DNA of 64,000 bases from Paenibacillus sp. GSMTC-2017 (GCF_016019935.1 NZ_JAECMT010000003.1:62122-126121); one strand, 5' to 3'. Positions 32,912 to 41,822 are shown, counted from the stretch's first letter. Made by a program: numbers and translations. The notes: generated by a model from the sequence alone, not told the origin.

Positions 32912-33496
32912 TTGACAACTTCAAACCAATTAAATGGAGATGTAACGATTGATTGCAGAGGGCTTGCATGCCCAATGCCAATAGTGAGAACGAAAAAAGC
33001 GATAGAAGGTATGTCGTCTGGTCAAGTTATTGAGGTTCAAGCTACAGATAAAGGTTCACTTGCTGATTTGCAAGCTTGGTCTCGAAAAAGTGGGCATGAC
33101 TACCTCGGTACAGTAACTGAAGGTGAACTAATGAGACATTTCGTTAGAAAATCGCACCCAAATGAACTGAAGCAGTCGATGGCTTATCCTCATACTGTTA
33201 CTAATGATGAATTAACTGGTCTAGTAGAAAAGCAGCAAGAGATTCTCATTTTGGACGTTAGGGAAGCGGCAGAATTTGCATTCCAGCATGTGCCTGGTGC
33301 CGTGTCTATTCCTCTGGGACAGCTGGAGGAGAGAGTGTCTGAGCTAAGTAAAGAGCAAGACATTTATGTAATCTGTAGAACTGGTATTCGAAGTGATCTA
33401 GCATGTCAATTATTGATGGGACATGGCTTCTTAAAGGTAAAAAATGTACTGCCAGGGATGTCGGGGTGGAGCGGACGTACAGTTGCATCCATCTAA
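32912..33496 (+). CDS. TusA-rhodanese fusion sulfurtransferase (YrkF-like)
   Basis: This cytosolic protein of 194 residues has two sulfur-carrier domains. The TusA-like domain (about 10-80) has Cys20 in the CPMP motif. The rhodanese domain (about 95-190) has Cys155 in the CRTGIRS loop. Both cysteines can carry persulfide sulfur and hand it on. The start is TTG, with GGGAGAG upstream. It is followed 21 nt later by the rhodanese-dioxygenase gene, so the two are one operon. The order matches YrkF/YrkH of B. subtilis; staphylococcal CstA joins similar domains in another order. Confidence 0.92.
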   Translation: MTTSNQLNGDVTIDCRGLACPMPIVRTKKAIEGMSSGQVIEVQATDKGSLADLQAWSRKSGHDYLGTVTEGELMRHFVRKSHPNELKQSMAYPHTVTNDELTGLVEKQQEILILDVREAAEFAFQHVPGAVSIPLGQLEERVSELSKEQDIYVICRTGIRSDLACQLLMGHGFLKVKNVLPGMSGWSGRTVASI

Positions 33497-33517
33497 TAAA
33501 GCGAAAGGAGATTTAAC

Positions 33518-34669
33518 ATGACAACAGTTAAAGCAACAGGGATGGAAGCTAAGAAGCTTGCACAATATGTTATTGATGGCAAGGAGCTTTTTATTTTGGA
33601 TGTGCGGAATGAAAGCGACTATGAAAACTGGAAAGTTGAAGGCTCAAATATCTTTTCCATTAATAAGCCGTACTTTGAATTGTTAGACGGTGTTGATGCT
33701 GTGCTGGAGCTGATTCCTCATGATAAAGAGGTGCTTGTCGTATGTGCAAAGGAAGGTTCCTCTGTTTTCATTGCGGAGCAACTGTTAGAAGCGGGTTTGT
33801 CTGGTGAACAAGTGTACTATTTGAAGGGCGGTATGAAGGCTTGGAGTGAGCATATGGAGCCTGTGAAGATTGGTGAGCTGAAGGGTGGCGGAGCTATTTA
33901 TCAGTTCGTTCGTCTGGGTAAAGGCTGCTTGTCCTATATGGTCGTGTCTGGCGGGGAAGCTGCGGTTATTGACGGGATGAGGATGACAGACGTCTATGAG
34001 ACGTTTGCAGATAGGTTAGGTGTAGTTATTAAGCATACGATGGATACGCATCTGCATGCGGATCATATTTCAGGTGGCAGGAAGCTTGCGGAAAAAGGTG
34101 GAGCAATTTATTGGTTGCCGCCTAAGGATGCGGTCGACGTTACCTTTCATTATGAAAAGCTGGAAGATGGACATAACATGACGATCGGTCACACGCAAAT
34201 TGGGATGAAGGCACTTTATTCACCTGGGCATACGATTGGAAGCACATCGTTCATAGTTGACGAGCAGTATTTGCTAACTGGTGATATTTTGTTTGTCGAA
34301 TCAATTGGGCGTCCTGATCTTGCGGGTCAAGCTGAGGATTGGGCTGGCGATTTACGACAAACGTTATATGAACGCTATCAACAATTGCCCCAAGAGCTCA
34401 TTGTATTGCCTGCACACTTCAGCGGTATTGCTGAGCTCGGTGAAGGAGGACGAGTTTCTGCGACGTTAGGTCAGTTGTTTGAACGGAACGATGGTTTGCA
34501 AATAGACGATGAGACGACTTTCAGACGAGAAGTGACGGAACATTTGCCACAGCATCCTCATGCATATGAACAAATAAGACAGATCAACATGGGTCAATTG
34601 AATGCTGCTGATGAGGAACAGCGCGAAATGGAAATAGGTCCGAATCGTTGTGCGATACGATCTAGTTGA
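33518..34669 (+). CDS. Rhodanese-persulfide dioxygenase fusion (YrkH/CstB-like, metallo-beta-lactamase fold)
   Basis: This protein of 383 residues has an N-terminal rhodanese domain (about 8-115, Cys76 in VCAKEGSS) and a metallo-beta-lactamase domain (about 125-350). The latter has the iron/metal motif HLHADH (His178, His180, Asp182, His183), then SPGHTIGS and LTGDILF. Related enzymes oxidise low-molecular-weight persulfides to sulfite. In staphylococcal CstB the dioxygenase comes first, so the domain order here is reversed. AAAGGAG precedes the ATG. It works with the TusA-rhodanese protein upstream and the TauE exporter. Confidence 0.92.
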   Translation: MTTVKATGMEAKKLAQYVIDGKELFILDVRNESDYENWKVEGSNIFSINKPYFELLDGVDAVLELIPHDKEVLVVCAKEGSSVFIAEQLLEAGLSGEQVYYLKGGMKAWSEHMEPVKIGELKGGGAIYQFVRLGKGCLSYMVVSGGEAAVIDGMRMTDVYETFADRLGVVIKHTMDTHLHADHISGGRKLAEKGGAIYWLPPKDAVDVTFHYEKLEDGHNMTIGHTQIGMKALYSPGHTIGSTSFIVDEQYLLTGDILFVESIGRPDLAGQAEDWAGDLRQTLYERYQQLPQELIVLPAHFSGIAELGEGGRVSATLGQLFERNDGLQIDDETTFRREVTEHLPQHPHAYEQIRQINMGQLNAADEEQREMEIGPNRCAIRSS

Positions 34670-34694
34670 TCTTCTCCTTTGAACGATATATATT
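34666..34694 (+). promoter_or_regulatory. Promoter of the CstR-type regulator gene
   Basis: TTGATC (34666-34671), a 17-nt spacer and TATATT (34689-34694) form a plausible promoter that overlaps operator site 3, consistent with autoregulation. Confidence 0.55.
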
Positions 34695-34708
34695 ACCTGT
34701 AGGGGTAT
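34693..34708. promoter_or_regulatory. CstR-type operator, site 3 (imperfect)
   Basis: TTACCTGTAGGGGTAT keeps the right arm GGGTAT, but the left arm has two changes. It lies 40 nt before the regulator start and touches its -10 element. Confidence 0.6.
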
Positions 34709-34747
34709 AAGGAAATGTATCGGATTAAGAGGAAGTGAGGGATCGAC

Positions 34748-35011
34748 ATGAATAAGTATGATGAAAGTGTTATGCGCAGGTTAAAGCGGATGGAAGGTCA
34801 AGTTCGCGGCGTCATGAGAATGATGGAGGAGAACAAAGATTGCAAAGATGTCGTCGCCCAACTATCCGCCGTACGCAGCGCCGCTGATAAAGCAATGGCA
34901 TACATTGTAGCCCAAAACTTGGAGCAATGTATTATGGAGGAGAAAGAAAGAGGCGGGGATACAAGCAAATTGGTGAAGGAAGCGGTCGAATTACTCGTAA
35001 AGAGCAGATAA
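34748..35011 (+). CDS. cstR: CsoR-family persulfide-responsive repressor (CstR type)
   Basis: This all-helical DNA-binding repressor of 87 residues has the CsoR-family start (RLKRMEGQVRGVMRMM). Cys32 and Cys61 are present, but the copper-ligand histidine of CsoR is replaced by Asn57 (NLEQC). That is the signature of CstR, which senses persulfides by forming Cys-Cys di/trisulfide bridges rather than binding Cu(I). It sits among sulfur-transfer genes, and four matching operators occur in the locus. AGGAAGTGAGG precedes the ATG. It is equivalent to YrkD of B. subtilis by context. Confidence 0.92.
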   Translation: MNKYDESVMRRLKRMEGQVRGVMRMMEENKDCKDVVAQLSAVRSAADKAMAYIVAQNLEQCIMEEKERGGDTSKLVKEAVELLVKSR

Positions 35012-35171
35012 CCGTATCGACACCGTTTCCCAAGTCTCAATTATCATAGGTGCAAACAACTTGTAGTCATGTACTGGCTGAGCATGTTTGCACCTTTCTT
35101 GTACATTCAAGTATTAAACATCGGCATGTTATCTTAAGGAAAATAGTAATGGGATTTTGTATGATTATTCT

Positions 35172-35187
35172 ATACTCATAGGAGTAT
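35172..35187. promoter_or_regulatory. CstR-type operator, site 4
   Basis: ATACTCATAGGAGTAT is a variant with perfectly complementary ATACTC/GAGTAT arms. It lies upstream of the DsrE-like gene, which therefore probably forms a separate unit of the same regulon. Confidence 0.6.
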
Positions 35188-35243
35188 AGGTATAAATGAA
35201 AAGCGAATTAATACTTCACATATATAAGGGAGTGCCATATAGA

Positions 35244-35720
35244 TTGGAACAGGAAAAAACGACGATTGTTTTGTTTAGTGGTGATTTAGATAAAGCGATA
35301 GCTGCTTTTATTATTGCGAATGGTGCTGCTGCCTACGATCACGAGGTAACCATTTTCTTTACCTTCTGGGGGCTAAATACAATGCGCCGAGATGAAGTCG
35401 TAAAGACAGACAAGAGCTTGCTTGAGCGAATGTTCGGGTGGATGATGCCACGTGGAGCGAAGCGGCTAGGTTTATCAAAGATGAATATGGGTGGTATGGG
35501 GCCAAGCATGATTAAGCATGTGATGAAAAAGCACAATGCACTTTCATTGCCGCAATTAATTGAACTTGCACAAGAACAAAGAGTAAAGTTAGTTGCTTGT
35601 ACAATGACGATGGATCTTCTTGGACTTAAGCAAGAGGAATTAATCGATGGTTTGGAATATGCTGGGGTTTCCGCATATTTAGGGGATGCAACAGAAGCTA
35701 AAGTAAACCTATTTATTTAA
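35244..35720 (+). CDS. DsrE/DsrF/DrsH-like sulfur-carrier protein (YrkE-like)
   Basis: This protein of about 158 residues belongs to the DsrE/F-like family (PF13686). It opens with TIVLFSGDLDKA, has the FFTFWGLN segment, and has a single conserved cysteine in VACTMTMD. I chose TTG at 35244, preceded by AAGGGAG and placing the family N-terminus correctly. The earlier in-frame ATG at 35196 has no RBS and lies almost against the operator. The protein probably receives or stores persulfide sulfur together with the TusA and rhodanese domains. It is equivalent to YrkE of B. subtilis. Confidence 0.88.
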   Translation: MEQEKTTIVLFSGDLDKAIAAFIIANGAAAYDHEVTIFFTFWGLNTMRRDEVVKTDKSLLERMFGWMMPRGAKRLGLSKMNMGGMGPSMIKHVMKKHNALSLPQLIELAQEQRVKLVACTMTMDLLGLKQEELIDGLEYAGVSAYLGDATEAKVNLFI

Positions 35721-35744
35721 AGTGGTAGTAGCGTTCCACTGTAT

Positions 35745-35785
35745 AAGCCGCTGTAACGGTCGATGTGACCGTCGCAGCGGCTTTT
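35745..35785 (+). terminator. Terminator after the DsrE-like gene
   Basis: A long imperfect stem (AAGCCGCTG...GCAGCGGCTT, with an inner ACGGTC/GACCGT pairing) is followed by TTTTT. Confidence 0.85.
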
Positions 35786-35805
35786 TACATATGGCAATAC
35801 TAATG

Positions 35806-36429
35806 TTATTCAGCTTGCTCAAATAAATACTTTTCAGTGAGCGTCGAAAGCATCTGTATGCCGACTTGATTATGTCCGCCTTCAGGAATAATAATATGCG
35901 CGTGTTTTTTGGATGGCTCGATAAAAGCTTCGTGCATCGGTTTAACAGCGTTTAAGTATTGATCGTGAATGGAATGTATTGTTCTGCCGCGTTCTTCGAT
36001 ATCTCGTAATACTCTGCGAAGAATACGAACGTCAGGATCAGTATCGACGAATACTTTAATATCAAGCATTTCACGTAAATTCTCGTCCGAAAGCACATGA
36101 AGACCTTCAAGAATGACGATATGGTTAGGTTGCATTTCAATCGTCTCTGTTTTGGAGCGGGCATGTACGGTAAAGTCATATACAGGCGTAATTACTGCTA
36201 GTCCCTCTTTAAGAGACATTAAATCTTTGATGAGCAGCTCGTTTTCGAAAGCATGCGGGTGATCGTAGTTTACCTTTTCACGTTCACTCATCGTAAGGTG
36301 GGAATGGTCCTTATAATAGTTGTCTTGAGAAATAAACGTTACTTTATCCCATCCTAGATGGTCAATAACGGAGCGTGCTACAGTTGTTTTGCCTGAACCT
36401 GTACCTCCGGCGATACCTATAATAAGCAT
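35806..36429 (-). CDS. udk: Uridine kinase
   Basis: This salvage enzyme of 207 residues phosphorylates uridine (and cytidine) with ATP/GTP. The P-loop is GGTGSGKTT near the N-terminus, DNYYKD follows, and FENELLIKDL and ILRRVLRDIEERGR match the family. The length is that of Bacillus Udk. It is the only gene on the minus strand in this stretch and is convergent with the sulfur operon. Upstream (36430-36677) is a 248-nt divergent spacer shared with the coiled-coil gene. Confidence 0.95.
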   Translation of the reverse strand: MLIIGIAGGTGSGKTTVARSVIDHLGWDKVTFISQDNYYKDHSHLTMSEREKVNYDHPHAFENELLIKDLMSLKEGLAVITPVYDFTVHARSKTETIEMQPNHIVILEGLHVLSDENLREMLDIKVFVDTDPDVRILRRVLRDIEERGRTIHSIHDQYLNAVKPMHEAFIEPSKKHAHIIIPEGGHNQVGIQMLSTLTEKYLFEQAE

Positions 36430-36677
36430 GGTTTTTCCATAGCCTCCTGAGAATTAATTACCGATACAACTAAAGTATTGTAGCATAGCATGCGTTAATT
36501 TTCATCCTAACGTTGCAGTTGGAAAAATTAACTATAGGAAAGCAGCTATTTTTATTAGCTGTGATTCGTGACATAGCTATCTTTCATTCGACAATCGGTG
36601 ACAGAAATATGGTAGAATAATAGAGACATACCTCTATTACTAAGCTTAATATTTTAATGTAAAAGAAGGTGATTCCT

Positions 36678-37103
36678 ATGAAGATTATGAAGGTATTCAT
36701 TACTATTATCTTATTTATGCTGTTATATCCATCGGCATCAACAATAGCGAACGCAGGCGTTATAGAACGAATTAAAGGGATTTATGACGCCCCCGAAGAG
36801 CTTCAGAAGCTCCAAGATCAATACGATGAAACAACATCACTCCTACAAAGTCAGCTGGAATCACAACGTGAGCAGCTTGAGCTCGCCAAACAGCAAAATG
36901 AAAAGTTGTTGGCAGACAATCAGAAACTGATGGAAAAGATGGAGAAGATGGAAGAGAACCGTCAGTCGCTATTTAGCAAAATTGCTTATGCAGTTGGCAC
37001 ATTAATAGCATTAGTGGCCGTATATGCTATTTCCGTTCGGATATGGCGATACATTGTATGGCGCAAACAAGGCAGAGACCAGCAAAGTGCGATGTTGCCA
37101 TGA
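36678..37103 (+). CDS. Signal-peptide coiled-coil membrane protein of unknown function
   Basis: This is a short protein of about 141 residues. An N-terminal hydrophobic signal is followed by a long predicted coiled coil (about 35-95, rich in Q, E, K and L: LAKQQNEKLLADNQKL), then a second membrane helix (about 100-122) and a basic tail. ATG 36678 is preferred to the in-frame GTG at 36669, because AGAAGGTGA lies at proper distance before it. Its stop overlaps the start of the AIM24-type gene (ATGA), so the two are a coupled pair. No family is recognised. Confidence 0.75.
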   Translation: MKIMKVFITIILFMLLYPSASTIANAGVIERIKGIYDAPEELQKLQDQYDETTSLLQSQLESQREQLELAKQQNEKLLADNQKLMEKMEKMEENRQSLFSKIAYAVGTLIALVAVYAISVRIWRYIVWRKQGRDQQSAMLP

Positions 37104-37789
37104 AAATAATATCTCCTTCGCCGGTTGGTCATGTTCGAATTGATTTGGATGGACAGGATGCTTTACATATACTGAATCCTAAATCGATTGTGGCATATCA
37201 GGGATCCGCTCGCAGCCGCGAGGATCGGTTTATGAATTTGGGCGGTGCGTTCAAAAAGAAGAAATGGATTCGTTCAAAACTGCAAGGGCCATCTCAATTA
37301 CTGCTCGGATTACCTGTTGGCTATACACTTGAAGCTATGGATATACCAGGTGATAGCAATCTATTGTTCGATTTCCGACATGTTGTTATGTTTACTGAAG
37401 GCATGACGTTTAAGAGCAAAGTGTTAAAATGGAAGACAGCGTGGATTACGAAAGAAATCGTTAGAATCAAATTTTCTGGGCCAGGAACACTTGGTGTATT
37501 AACTGCTGGAGACTTGGCTACTATGCAGTTAGATCCTGATCGATCGTTATTTGTCGACAAAAATGCACTTGTTGCTTATCCAGAAGATGCATCGATTCAG
37601 TTGTCCGTTTACGGTAATTCACTTGCAAGTCAACATATGAACGTTCAGTGGGAAATTAGGGGGCGAGGTCCCGTTCTCATTCAGACGGGTTCGAAGGATA
37701 AAGATTTACAGGATAAGATGATGGATGACGGCTGGTTTAAACGTATATTGCGTGAAGTGCTTCCTTTTGGGAGTGTGTATATAAAATAA
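37100..37789 (+). CDS. AIM24-family protein
   Basis: This protein of 229 residues is all-beta in appearance and resembles the AIM24/TIGR00266 family, which has a double-stranded beta-helix fold and an unclear role. Supporting segments are VVMFTEGMTFKSK, IKFSGPGTLGVLTAGD and the late MNVQWEIRGRGPVLIQTGS. There is no signal peptide. The ATG overlaps the stop of the coiled-coil gene, which excludes the longer reading from 37043. A two-way terminator follows. The family call is moderate, based on pattern alone. Confidence 0.7.
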   Translation: MKIISPSPVGHVRIDLDGQDALHILNPKSIVAYQGSARSREDRFMNLGGAFKKKKWIRSKLQGPSQLLLGLPVGYTLEAMDIPGDSNLLFDFRHVVMFTEGMTFKSKVLKWKTAWITKEIVRIKFSGPGTLGVLTAGDLATMQLDPDRSLFVDKNALVAYPEDASIQLSVYGNSLASQHMNVQWEIRGRGPVLIQTGSKDKDLQDKMMDDGWFKRILREVLPFGSVYIK

Positions 37790-37863
37790 TTGTGGACGCT
37801 AAGCATCATGGGTGAAGGTACTTCCTAATGCAATATGATCTGCTTTTATTAGCTGATAAATAG

Positions 37864-37903
37864 AGAAAGGCCACTAAAACCGCAACGGTTTAGTGGCCTT
37901 TCT
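37864..37903. terminator. Bidirectional terminator between convergent genes
   Basis: An 18-bp stem with one bulged A (AGAAAGGCCACTAAAACCG against CGGTTTAGTGGCCTTTCT) and a 3-nt loop. A and T runs on both sides let it serve the AIM24 gene and, from the other strand, the CHRD gene. Confidence 0.85.
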
Positions 37904-37924
37904 GCATGTTAGAAAGTAAAGGGA

Positions 37925-38402
37925 TTACCTAATTTGTCCGCGGATTTCTCCGTTCGGGAATTGACGGGTACGCACATTTACATAGGCATTACCGCGCTCG
38001 ATCTCCCGCACCAATCGACGGATGCTGCTGCCAGCAAGTGGACCGATGAGATCGCCGTCTCTAAGTGTACCTGTAATGACTCCGCGTCTGAAGGATACGC
38101 CTTGATTGTTTGGTCCGAATAGGAAAGCCACAAGAGGGCCATTCTCACCGGGACGGCCGAGATGAACTTCAGCTGATGTTACTCGCCTAATATTGTTAAG
38201 CACGAGTCTGAATCTGAGACGAAGATTACGTCTGCGATTATTCCCTTGGTTATCGATATCTTCATCGTCACCGTTGTTGTTAAAGAATGGGCCAAATCCT
38301 CTTCCAACTTCACGAAATGTGGCAGAGCCAAATGCATTCGTGCGTACGGGAGGTACCTCATTTCTTCCCCTTAGTCTTGCTCTAAATGTTGCGATAAGAC
38401 AT
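37925..38402 (-). pseudogene. CHRD-domain protein with apparent single-base frameshift near its start
   Basis: The CHRD-domain reading frame is open from 38401 down to the stop at 37925. Its translation begins LIATFRARLRGRNEVPPV, the normal start of a CHRD domain, and continues through an N/D-rich loop to NGEIRGQIR. This frame has no ATG. The only ATG with a good ribosome binding site (AAAAGGAG, ATG at 38402) is in the neighbouring frame and stops at TAG 38384. One surplus A around 38389-38390 would explain this: without it the protein starts MSYRTFRARL. It could be a real lesion, programmed frameshifting or a sequencing error. CHRD domains are found in chordin and in bacterial proteins of unclear role. 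GTG 38203 would remove half the domain and is unlikely. Confidence 0.7.
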
Positions 38403-38554
38403 CACTCCTTTTCATGTGGTGTGATAGCTTATTCTAGAATTAAGAAGCAAGCTTGTTCTCTTGTCCATGGCTGAGGTGGATTTCCATAGAAACGGGCGTT
38501 ACAGGACGTTATAATGATTAAGGGACGAAGTACAATAATGAAGGAGTGTTACTT

Positions 38555-39472
38555 ATGAAATATAGACGTTTAGGCAGTACAGGACTTCGTGTCTCGACTG
38601 TTGGAATAGGTACATGGCAGTTCGGCGGAGAATGGGGAAGAGAATATACTCAGGATGAAGCGGATGCTATCTTGGACAAGGGGCATGAGCTAGGCATCAA
38701 CTTGATCGATACAGCAGAATGTTATGGAGATCATTTATCGGAACGATTTATTGGTGATTACATTAGTCGCCGCAATCGTGAGGATTGGATTATTGCGACG
38801 AAGTTTGGACATCACTTTCACAATTTGTTTACTCGTACAGATTCCTTTGATGCGGAAGGTGTCGTAGCACAGCTGGATGCGTCGCTTAAAGCTCTAAAGA
38901 TTGAATATATTGACCTTTACCAATTCCACTCTGGGCCAGATTCCTCCTTCGATAATGAGTTGTTGTGGACGACTTTGGACAAGCAGATTGCTGCAGGGAA
39001 AATTCGTTACTTAGGTACGTCTATTCAAAGCAATGACAATTTGCATCAAACTGCTGCTTCTCAGCAAGTAGGCTCACGTACGATTCAGGTTGTTTACAAT
39101 AGACTAGACCGTACACCAGAGGAGCGCGTCTTCCCATCTTGCCAGCAACAAGACCTTGGGGTACTTGCACGTGTACCGCTTGCAAGCGGCTACTTAAGCG
39201 GTAAATACAAGCCCGGTACAGTATTTGGAGATACGGATGTACGTCATCGTCATGATGCAGATGCAACTCGTTTGAAGCTTGAAGAAGTGGAGCGAATCGG
39301 TCGTGAGGAAGTGCCGGCAGGCGTTGATATGGCTAGTTGGGCGTTAGCTTGGTGCTTGAAGCATCCTGCTGTAACAACAGTTATTCCGGGCTGCAAAGAT
39401 GCTGCACAAGTCGAATCAAATGCAAGAGCAGCGGAACTCGTTACGGAGTCTCATCCGCAAGATGTACTTTAG
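38555..39472 (+). CDS. Aldo/keto reductase
   Basis: This NAD(P)H-dependent oxidoreductase has 305 residues and a TIM-barrel fold. It has the expected Asp and Tyr in LIDTAECYGDH, the lysine in IATKFGHH, the histidine in LYQFHSGP, and the late cofactor segment TVIPGCKDAAQVESN. ATG 38555 is chosen over GTG 38546, which is too close to the GAAGGAG ribosome binding site. It is a single-gene unit with a terminator 33 nt downstream. The substrate is unknown. Confidence 0.93.
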   Translation: MKYRRLGSTGLRVSTVGIGTWQFGGEWGREYTQDEADAILDKGHELGINLIDTAECYGDHLSERFIGDYISRRNREDWIIATKFGHHFHNLFTRTDSFDAEGVVAQLDASLKALKIEYIDLYQFHSGPDSSFDNELLWTTLDKQIAAGKIRYLGTSIQSNDNLHQTAASQQVGSRTIQVVYNRLDRTPEERVFPSCQQQDLGVLARVPLASGYLSGKYKPGTVFGDTDVRHRHDADATRLKLEEVERIGREEVPAGVDMASWALAWCLKHPAVTTVIPGCKDAAQVESNARAAELVTESHPQDVL

Positions 39473-39504
39473 TTAACGAGATAAATGACTACACTTAACT
39501 TTTT

Positions 39505-39533
39505 AAGGAGCGCCTATTCAGGTGCTCCTTTTT
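39505..39533 (+). terminator. Terminator after the aldo/keto reductase
   Basis: An 11-bp stem (AAGGAGCGCCT/AGGTGCTCCTT, one G-U pair) with a 4-nt loop is followed by TTT. Confidence 0.8.
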
Positions 39534-39633
39534 AGTGGGAGAGTCGATACATAAATCATTGCTGTGGACGCTTTCGACAGCCTGTAGATATTCGCTTATA
39601 ATCGAACCAATGGGTATAAATAGGAGGAATAGA

Positions 39634-40308
39634 ATGGGAGCGAAATTACTTTACATAGAGGACGATAAGGAAATCGGACATTTTGTCTCAGAACATTTAG
39701 ACGCGAAAGGTTATGAAGTAAAGTGGCTCAAAAGCGGTGAAGGTGCAACTGAATTATTTCATGATTGCGATCTGGCGATACTCGATGTGATGTTGCCTGG
39801 TTTGGACGGATTTACAATTGGTCAACGGTTAAAAGCGATAGCGCCGTCAACACCTATACTTATGCTTTCTGCGAGAGCATCAATAGATGACAAGTTGCAA
39901 GGATTGCAATTTGCAGATGATTATTTAACGAAACCGTTCCATCCAGATGAGCTTACAGCACGAATTGAAGTGTTGTTACGTAGAAACGGTGCCTATGCAG
40001 TTGAAGCAAGAACGGTGAAGCATCTAAACGTGTATGAACATGATAATCGAATAGTAAATGGAGATAGCGGTGAAGAGATTAACTTAAGCGGCAAACAGTT
40101 TCATATTTTCATGTATTTGCTTGGACGAATGGGAAGGGTTATGACGAAGGAACAAATTTATGAGGCGGTATGGGGAGAGCCATATATGGATGGAGATAAG
40201 ACGTTAATGGTACATATTCGTTATCTTCGTGAAAAGATAGAGAAGGACCCGGCTAATCCCCAAATTGTTGAGACTGTGCGCGGCATTGGCTATAGAGTAA
40301 GATCATGA
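39634..40308 (+). CDS. OmpR-type response regulator (partner of the peptide-resistance ABC transporter)
   Basis: This regulator has 224 residues: a receiver with EDD near residue 8, phosphoacceptor Asp51 in ILDVMLPG and Lys in LTKPFHP, then a winged-helix domain (about 125-222, MTKEQIYEAVWG, LMVHIRYLREKIE). AGGAGG stands 6 nt before ATG 39634, so the longer in-frame reading from 39535, which would run through the preceding terminator, is rejected. It overlaps the kinase gene by 4 nt and lies directly upstream of a LanFEG-like transporter. It resembles SpaR/NisR/CprR-type control. Confidence 0.92.
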   Translation: MGAKLLYIEDDKEIGHFVSEHLDAKGYEVKWLKSGEGATELFHDCDLAILDVMLPGLDGFTIGQRLKAIAPSTPILMLSARASIDDKLQGLQFADDYLTKPFHPDELTARIEVLLRRNGAYAVEARTVKHLNVYEHDNRIVNGDSGEEINLSGKQFHIFMYLLGRMGRVMTKEQIYEAVWGEPYMDGDKTLMVHIRYLREKIEKDPANPQIVETVRGIGYRVRS

Positions 40309-41762
40309 ATAGTTTTCAGCGTAAGATAACGTGGCTGTCGAGGTTTAGGAGTCATTCTTTGATGAGTCGTTATATGTTCATCATTTTATTGTCATTTTTA
40401 TTTCTGCCCATTGTTATTCCGATTGCGGCAGTTATTTTCTTTGGTACAGAAACGTTTTTTAACGAGAAACCATGGGAGAAATTGAAATATGGTAGCTCCC
40501 TTGACGTAGTGACAGTTTGGCAAGCAGAAGCTGCTACACTTGGTGGATCTTCCGCTAAAGAAGTAGAGAAGAAGCTTATCGAATTGAAGCAAAAGTATGT
40601 AGAGGCGACCGTATTCTGGGTAAACGCCGACGGCAAGCTAGGTATGCAAATTCCCGTGCAAGAGAGCCTGCCGAAGCAATGGTCACATGCGGATGCGATT
40701 CGGTTTATGAAAAAACATATCGATAGTGACCCGTTTACCGTTGTGTCATTTTTAGGCCAAAACAACGGTGGAGATGGGTTTATGGTGCTGCAAATACCAA
40801 GGTCTATCGTACAGCCACCATCGGGAGTAGGATCAGGCACACCCTTTTTCGTTATTTTTATTTTTATGTTATTTGCTCTTTTAGCACTTATGTCGCTCGT
40901 ATTTTTCCAAAGGATTAGAAAAAGGCTTCTGAGACTTCAAGAGGCAATGACTATTCACGATGAACAAAACATCCCAATTTCCGTTTCTATAAAACGAATG
41001 GATGAAATAGGCGCTTTGGAAGAAGCTTTTAACGGCATGATCGAGCAATTGAAAGCAAGCAGAGCGCTGCAGCTTGAAGAGGAGGAGCTCAGAAAACAAT
41101 TGATCGCAAGTCTGTCGCATGATCTCCGCACACCGCTAACGGTAATGGGAGGGCATATTTACGCTTTACGTGAGGAACCACTAAGCGGACGTGGCTTTCG
41201 CTCTCTTGAAATGTTAGAGGAGAAAACAACGGGATTAAGTGAGTTAATCGACAACCTTCTTACCTATACACTGATGACGAGCGGTCGTTATAAACTTAAA
41301 CCAGAACAACAAGATATTTTGCGACTCACTCGTGAAAGTGCAGCGGCATGGTTTCCCATTTGGGAGAAGGAAGAGATTGAAGTAAACATACAACTGCCGG
41401 ATGAGGAAAAAGTGATATGGTTTGTGGACAAGGAAGCATTTCATCGTATATTAGACAATTTGTTTCAAAATATTTTGCGGCATGCCTCGGATGGGCGTTA
41501 TATCGGTATCCTTCTAGATCATAAAGAAGGCAAGCAAATGTTAGTTATTGAGGATCGGGGAAATGGGTTCGGGGCTCGTAAAGAGTCTACAATGTTCCTA
41601 AATAAAAAGGAATCCTTTACTGGAGCAATTTCTCCCTCAGGTAAGGGAGCTGGTATAGGACTTGCAATCGTTGATTACCTTGTAGCGGAGATGGGACTAG
41701 CTTGGAAAGTGGATTGTTCAGTGAAAGGTACTCGAATTTATATATATCCAAATGGAGAATAA
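40305..41762 (+). CDS. Sensor histidine kinase of the peptide-resistance locus
   Basis: This protein has 485 residues and two membrane helices (about 23-46 and 181-203) flanking an external domain of about 130 residues. It has a HAMP-like linker, a HisKA domain with His272 in LSHDLRTPL, and an ATPase domain with DNLFQNILRHA, EDRGNGFG and GAGIGLAIVDYL. It is coupled to the response regulator by an ATGA overlap. Its position before the ABC genes suggests it senses an antimicrobial peptide or envelope stress, which is inference. Confidence 0.92.
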   Translation: MNSFQRKITWLSRFRSHSLMSRYMFIILLSFLFLPIVIPIAAVIFFGTETFFNEKPWEKLKYGSSLDVVTVWQAEAATLGGSSAKEVEKKLIELKQKYVEATVFWVNADGKLGMQIPVQESLPKQWSHADAIRFMKKHIDSDPFTVVSFLGQNNGGDGFMVLQIPRSIVQPPSGVGSGTPFFVIFIFMLFALLALMSLVFFQRIRKRLLRLQEAMTIHDEQNIPISVSIKRMDEIGALEEAFNGMIEQLKASRALQLEEEELRKQLIASLSHDLRTPLTVMGGHIYALREEPLSGRGFRSLEMLEEKTTGLSELIDNLLTYTLMTSGRYKLKPEQQDILRLTRESAAAWFPIWEKEEIEVNIQLPDEEKVIWFVDKEAFHRILDNLFQNILRHASDGRYIGILLDHKEGKQMLVIEDRGNGFGARKESTMFLNKKESFTGAISPSGKGAGIGLAIVDYLVAEMGLAWKVDCSVKGTRIYIYPNGE

Positions 41763-41784
41763 GCAGATATTTTTTTAAACTAAA

Positions 41785-41822
41785 TTTAAACTTGGGCGAC
41801 TATTCATTTAACCTTGGGGCGA
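41785..41822. promoter_or_regulatory. Direct repeats upstream of the ABC transporter (possible regulator boxes)
   Basis: TTTAAACTTGGGCGA (41785-41799) and TTTAACCTTGGGGCGA (41807-41822) start 22 nt apart, that is two helical turns. They lie between the kinase gene and the ATPase gene, as expected for tandem binding by an OmpR-type regulator. Confidence 0.5.

Noticed and set aside
35196-35243. ATG 35196 as start of the DsrE-like protein
   Set aside because: It lies 8 nt after the operator with no ribosome binding site. TTG 35244 has AAGGGAG and matches the family start.
37043-37099. Longer AIM24-type reading from 37043
   Set aside because: It would overlap the end of the coiled-coil gene extensively. 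The ATGA overlap at 37100 is the normal coupling arrangement.
39535-39633. N-terminal extension of the response regulator from GTG 39535
   Set aside because: It would begin at the preceding terminator, has no ribosome binding site, and the AGGAGG before ATG 39634 fits the family N-terminus exactly.
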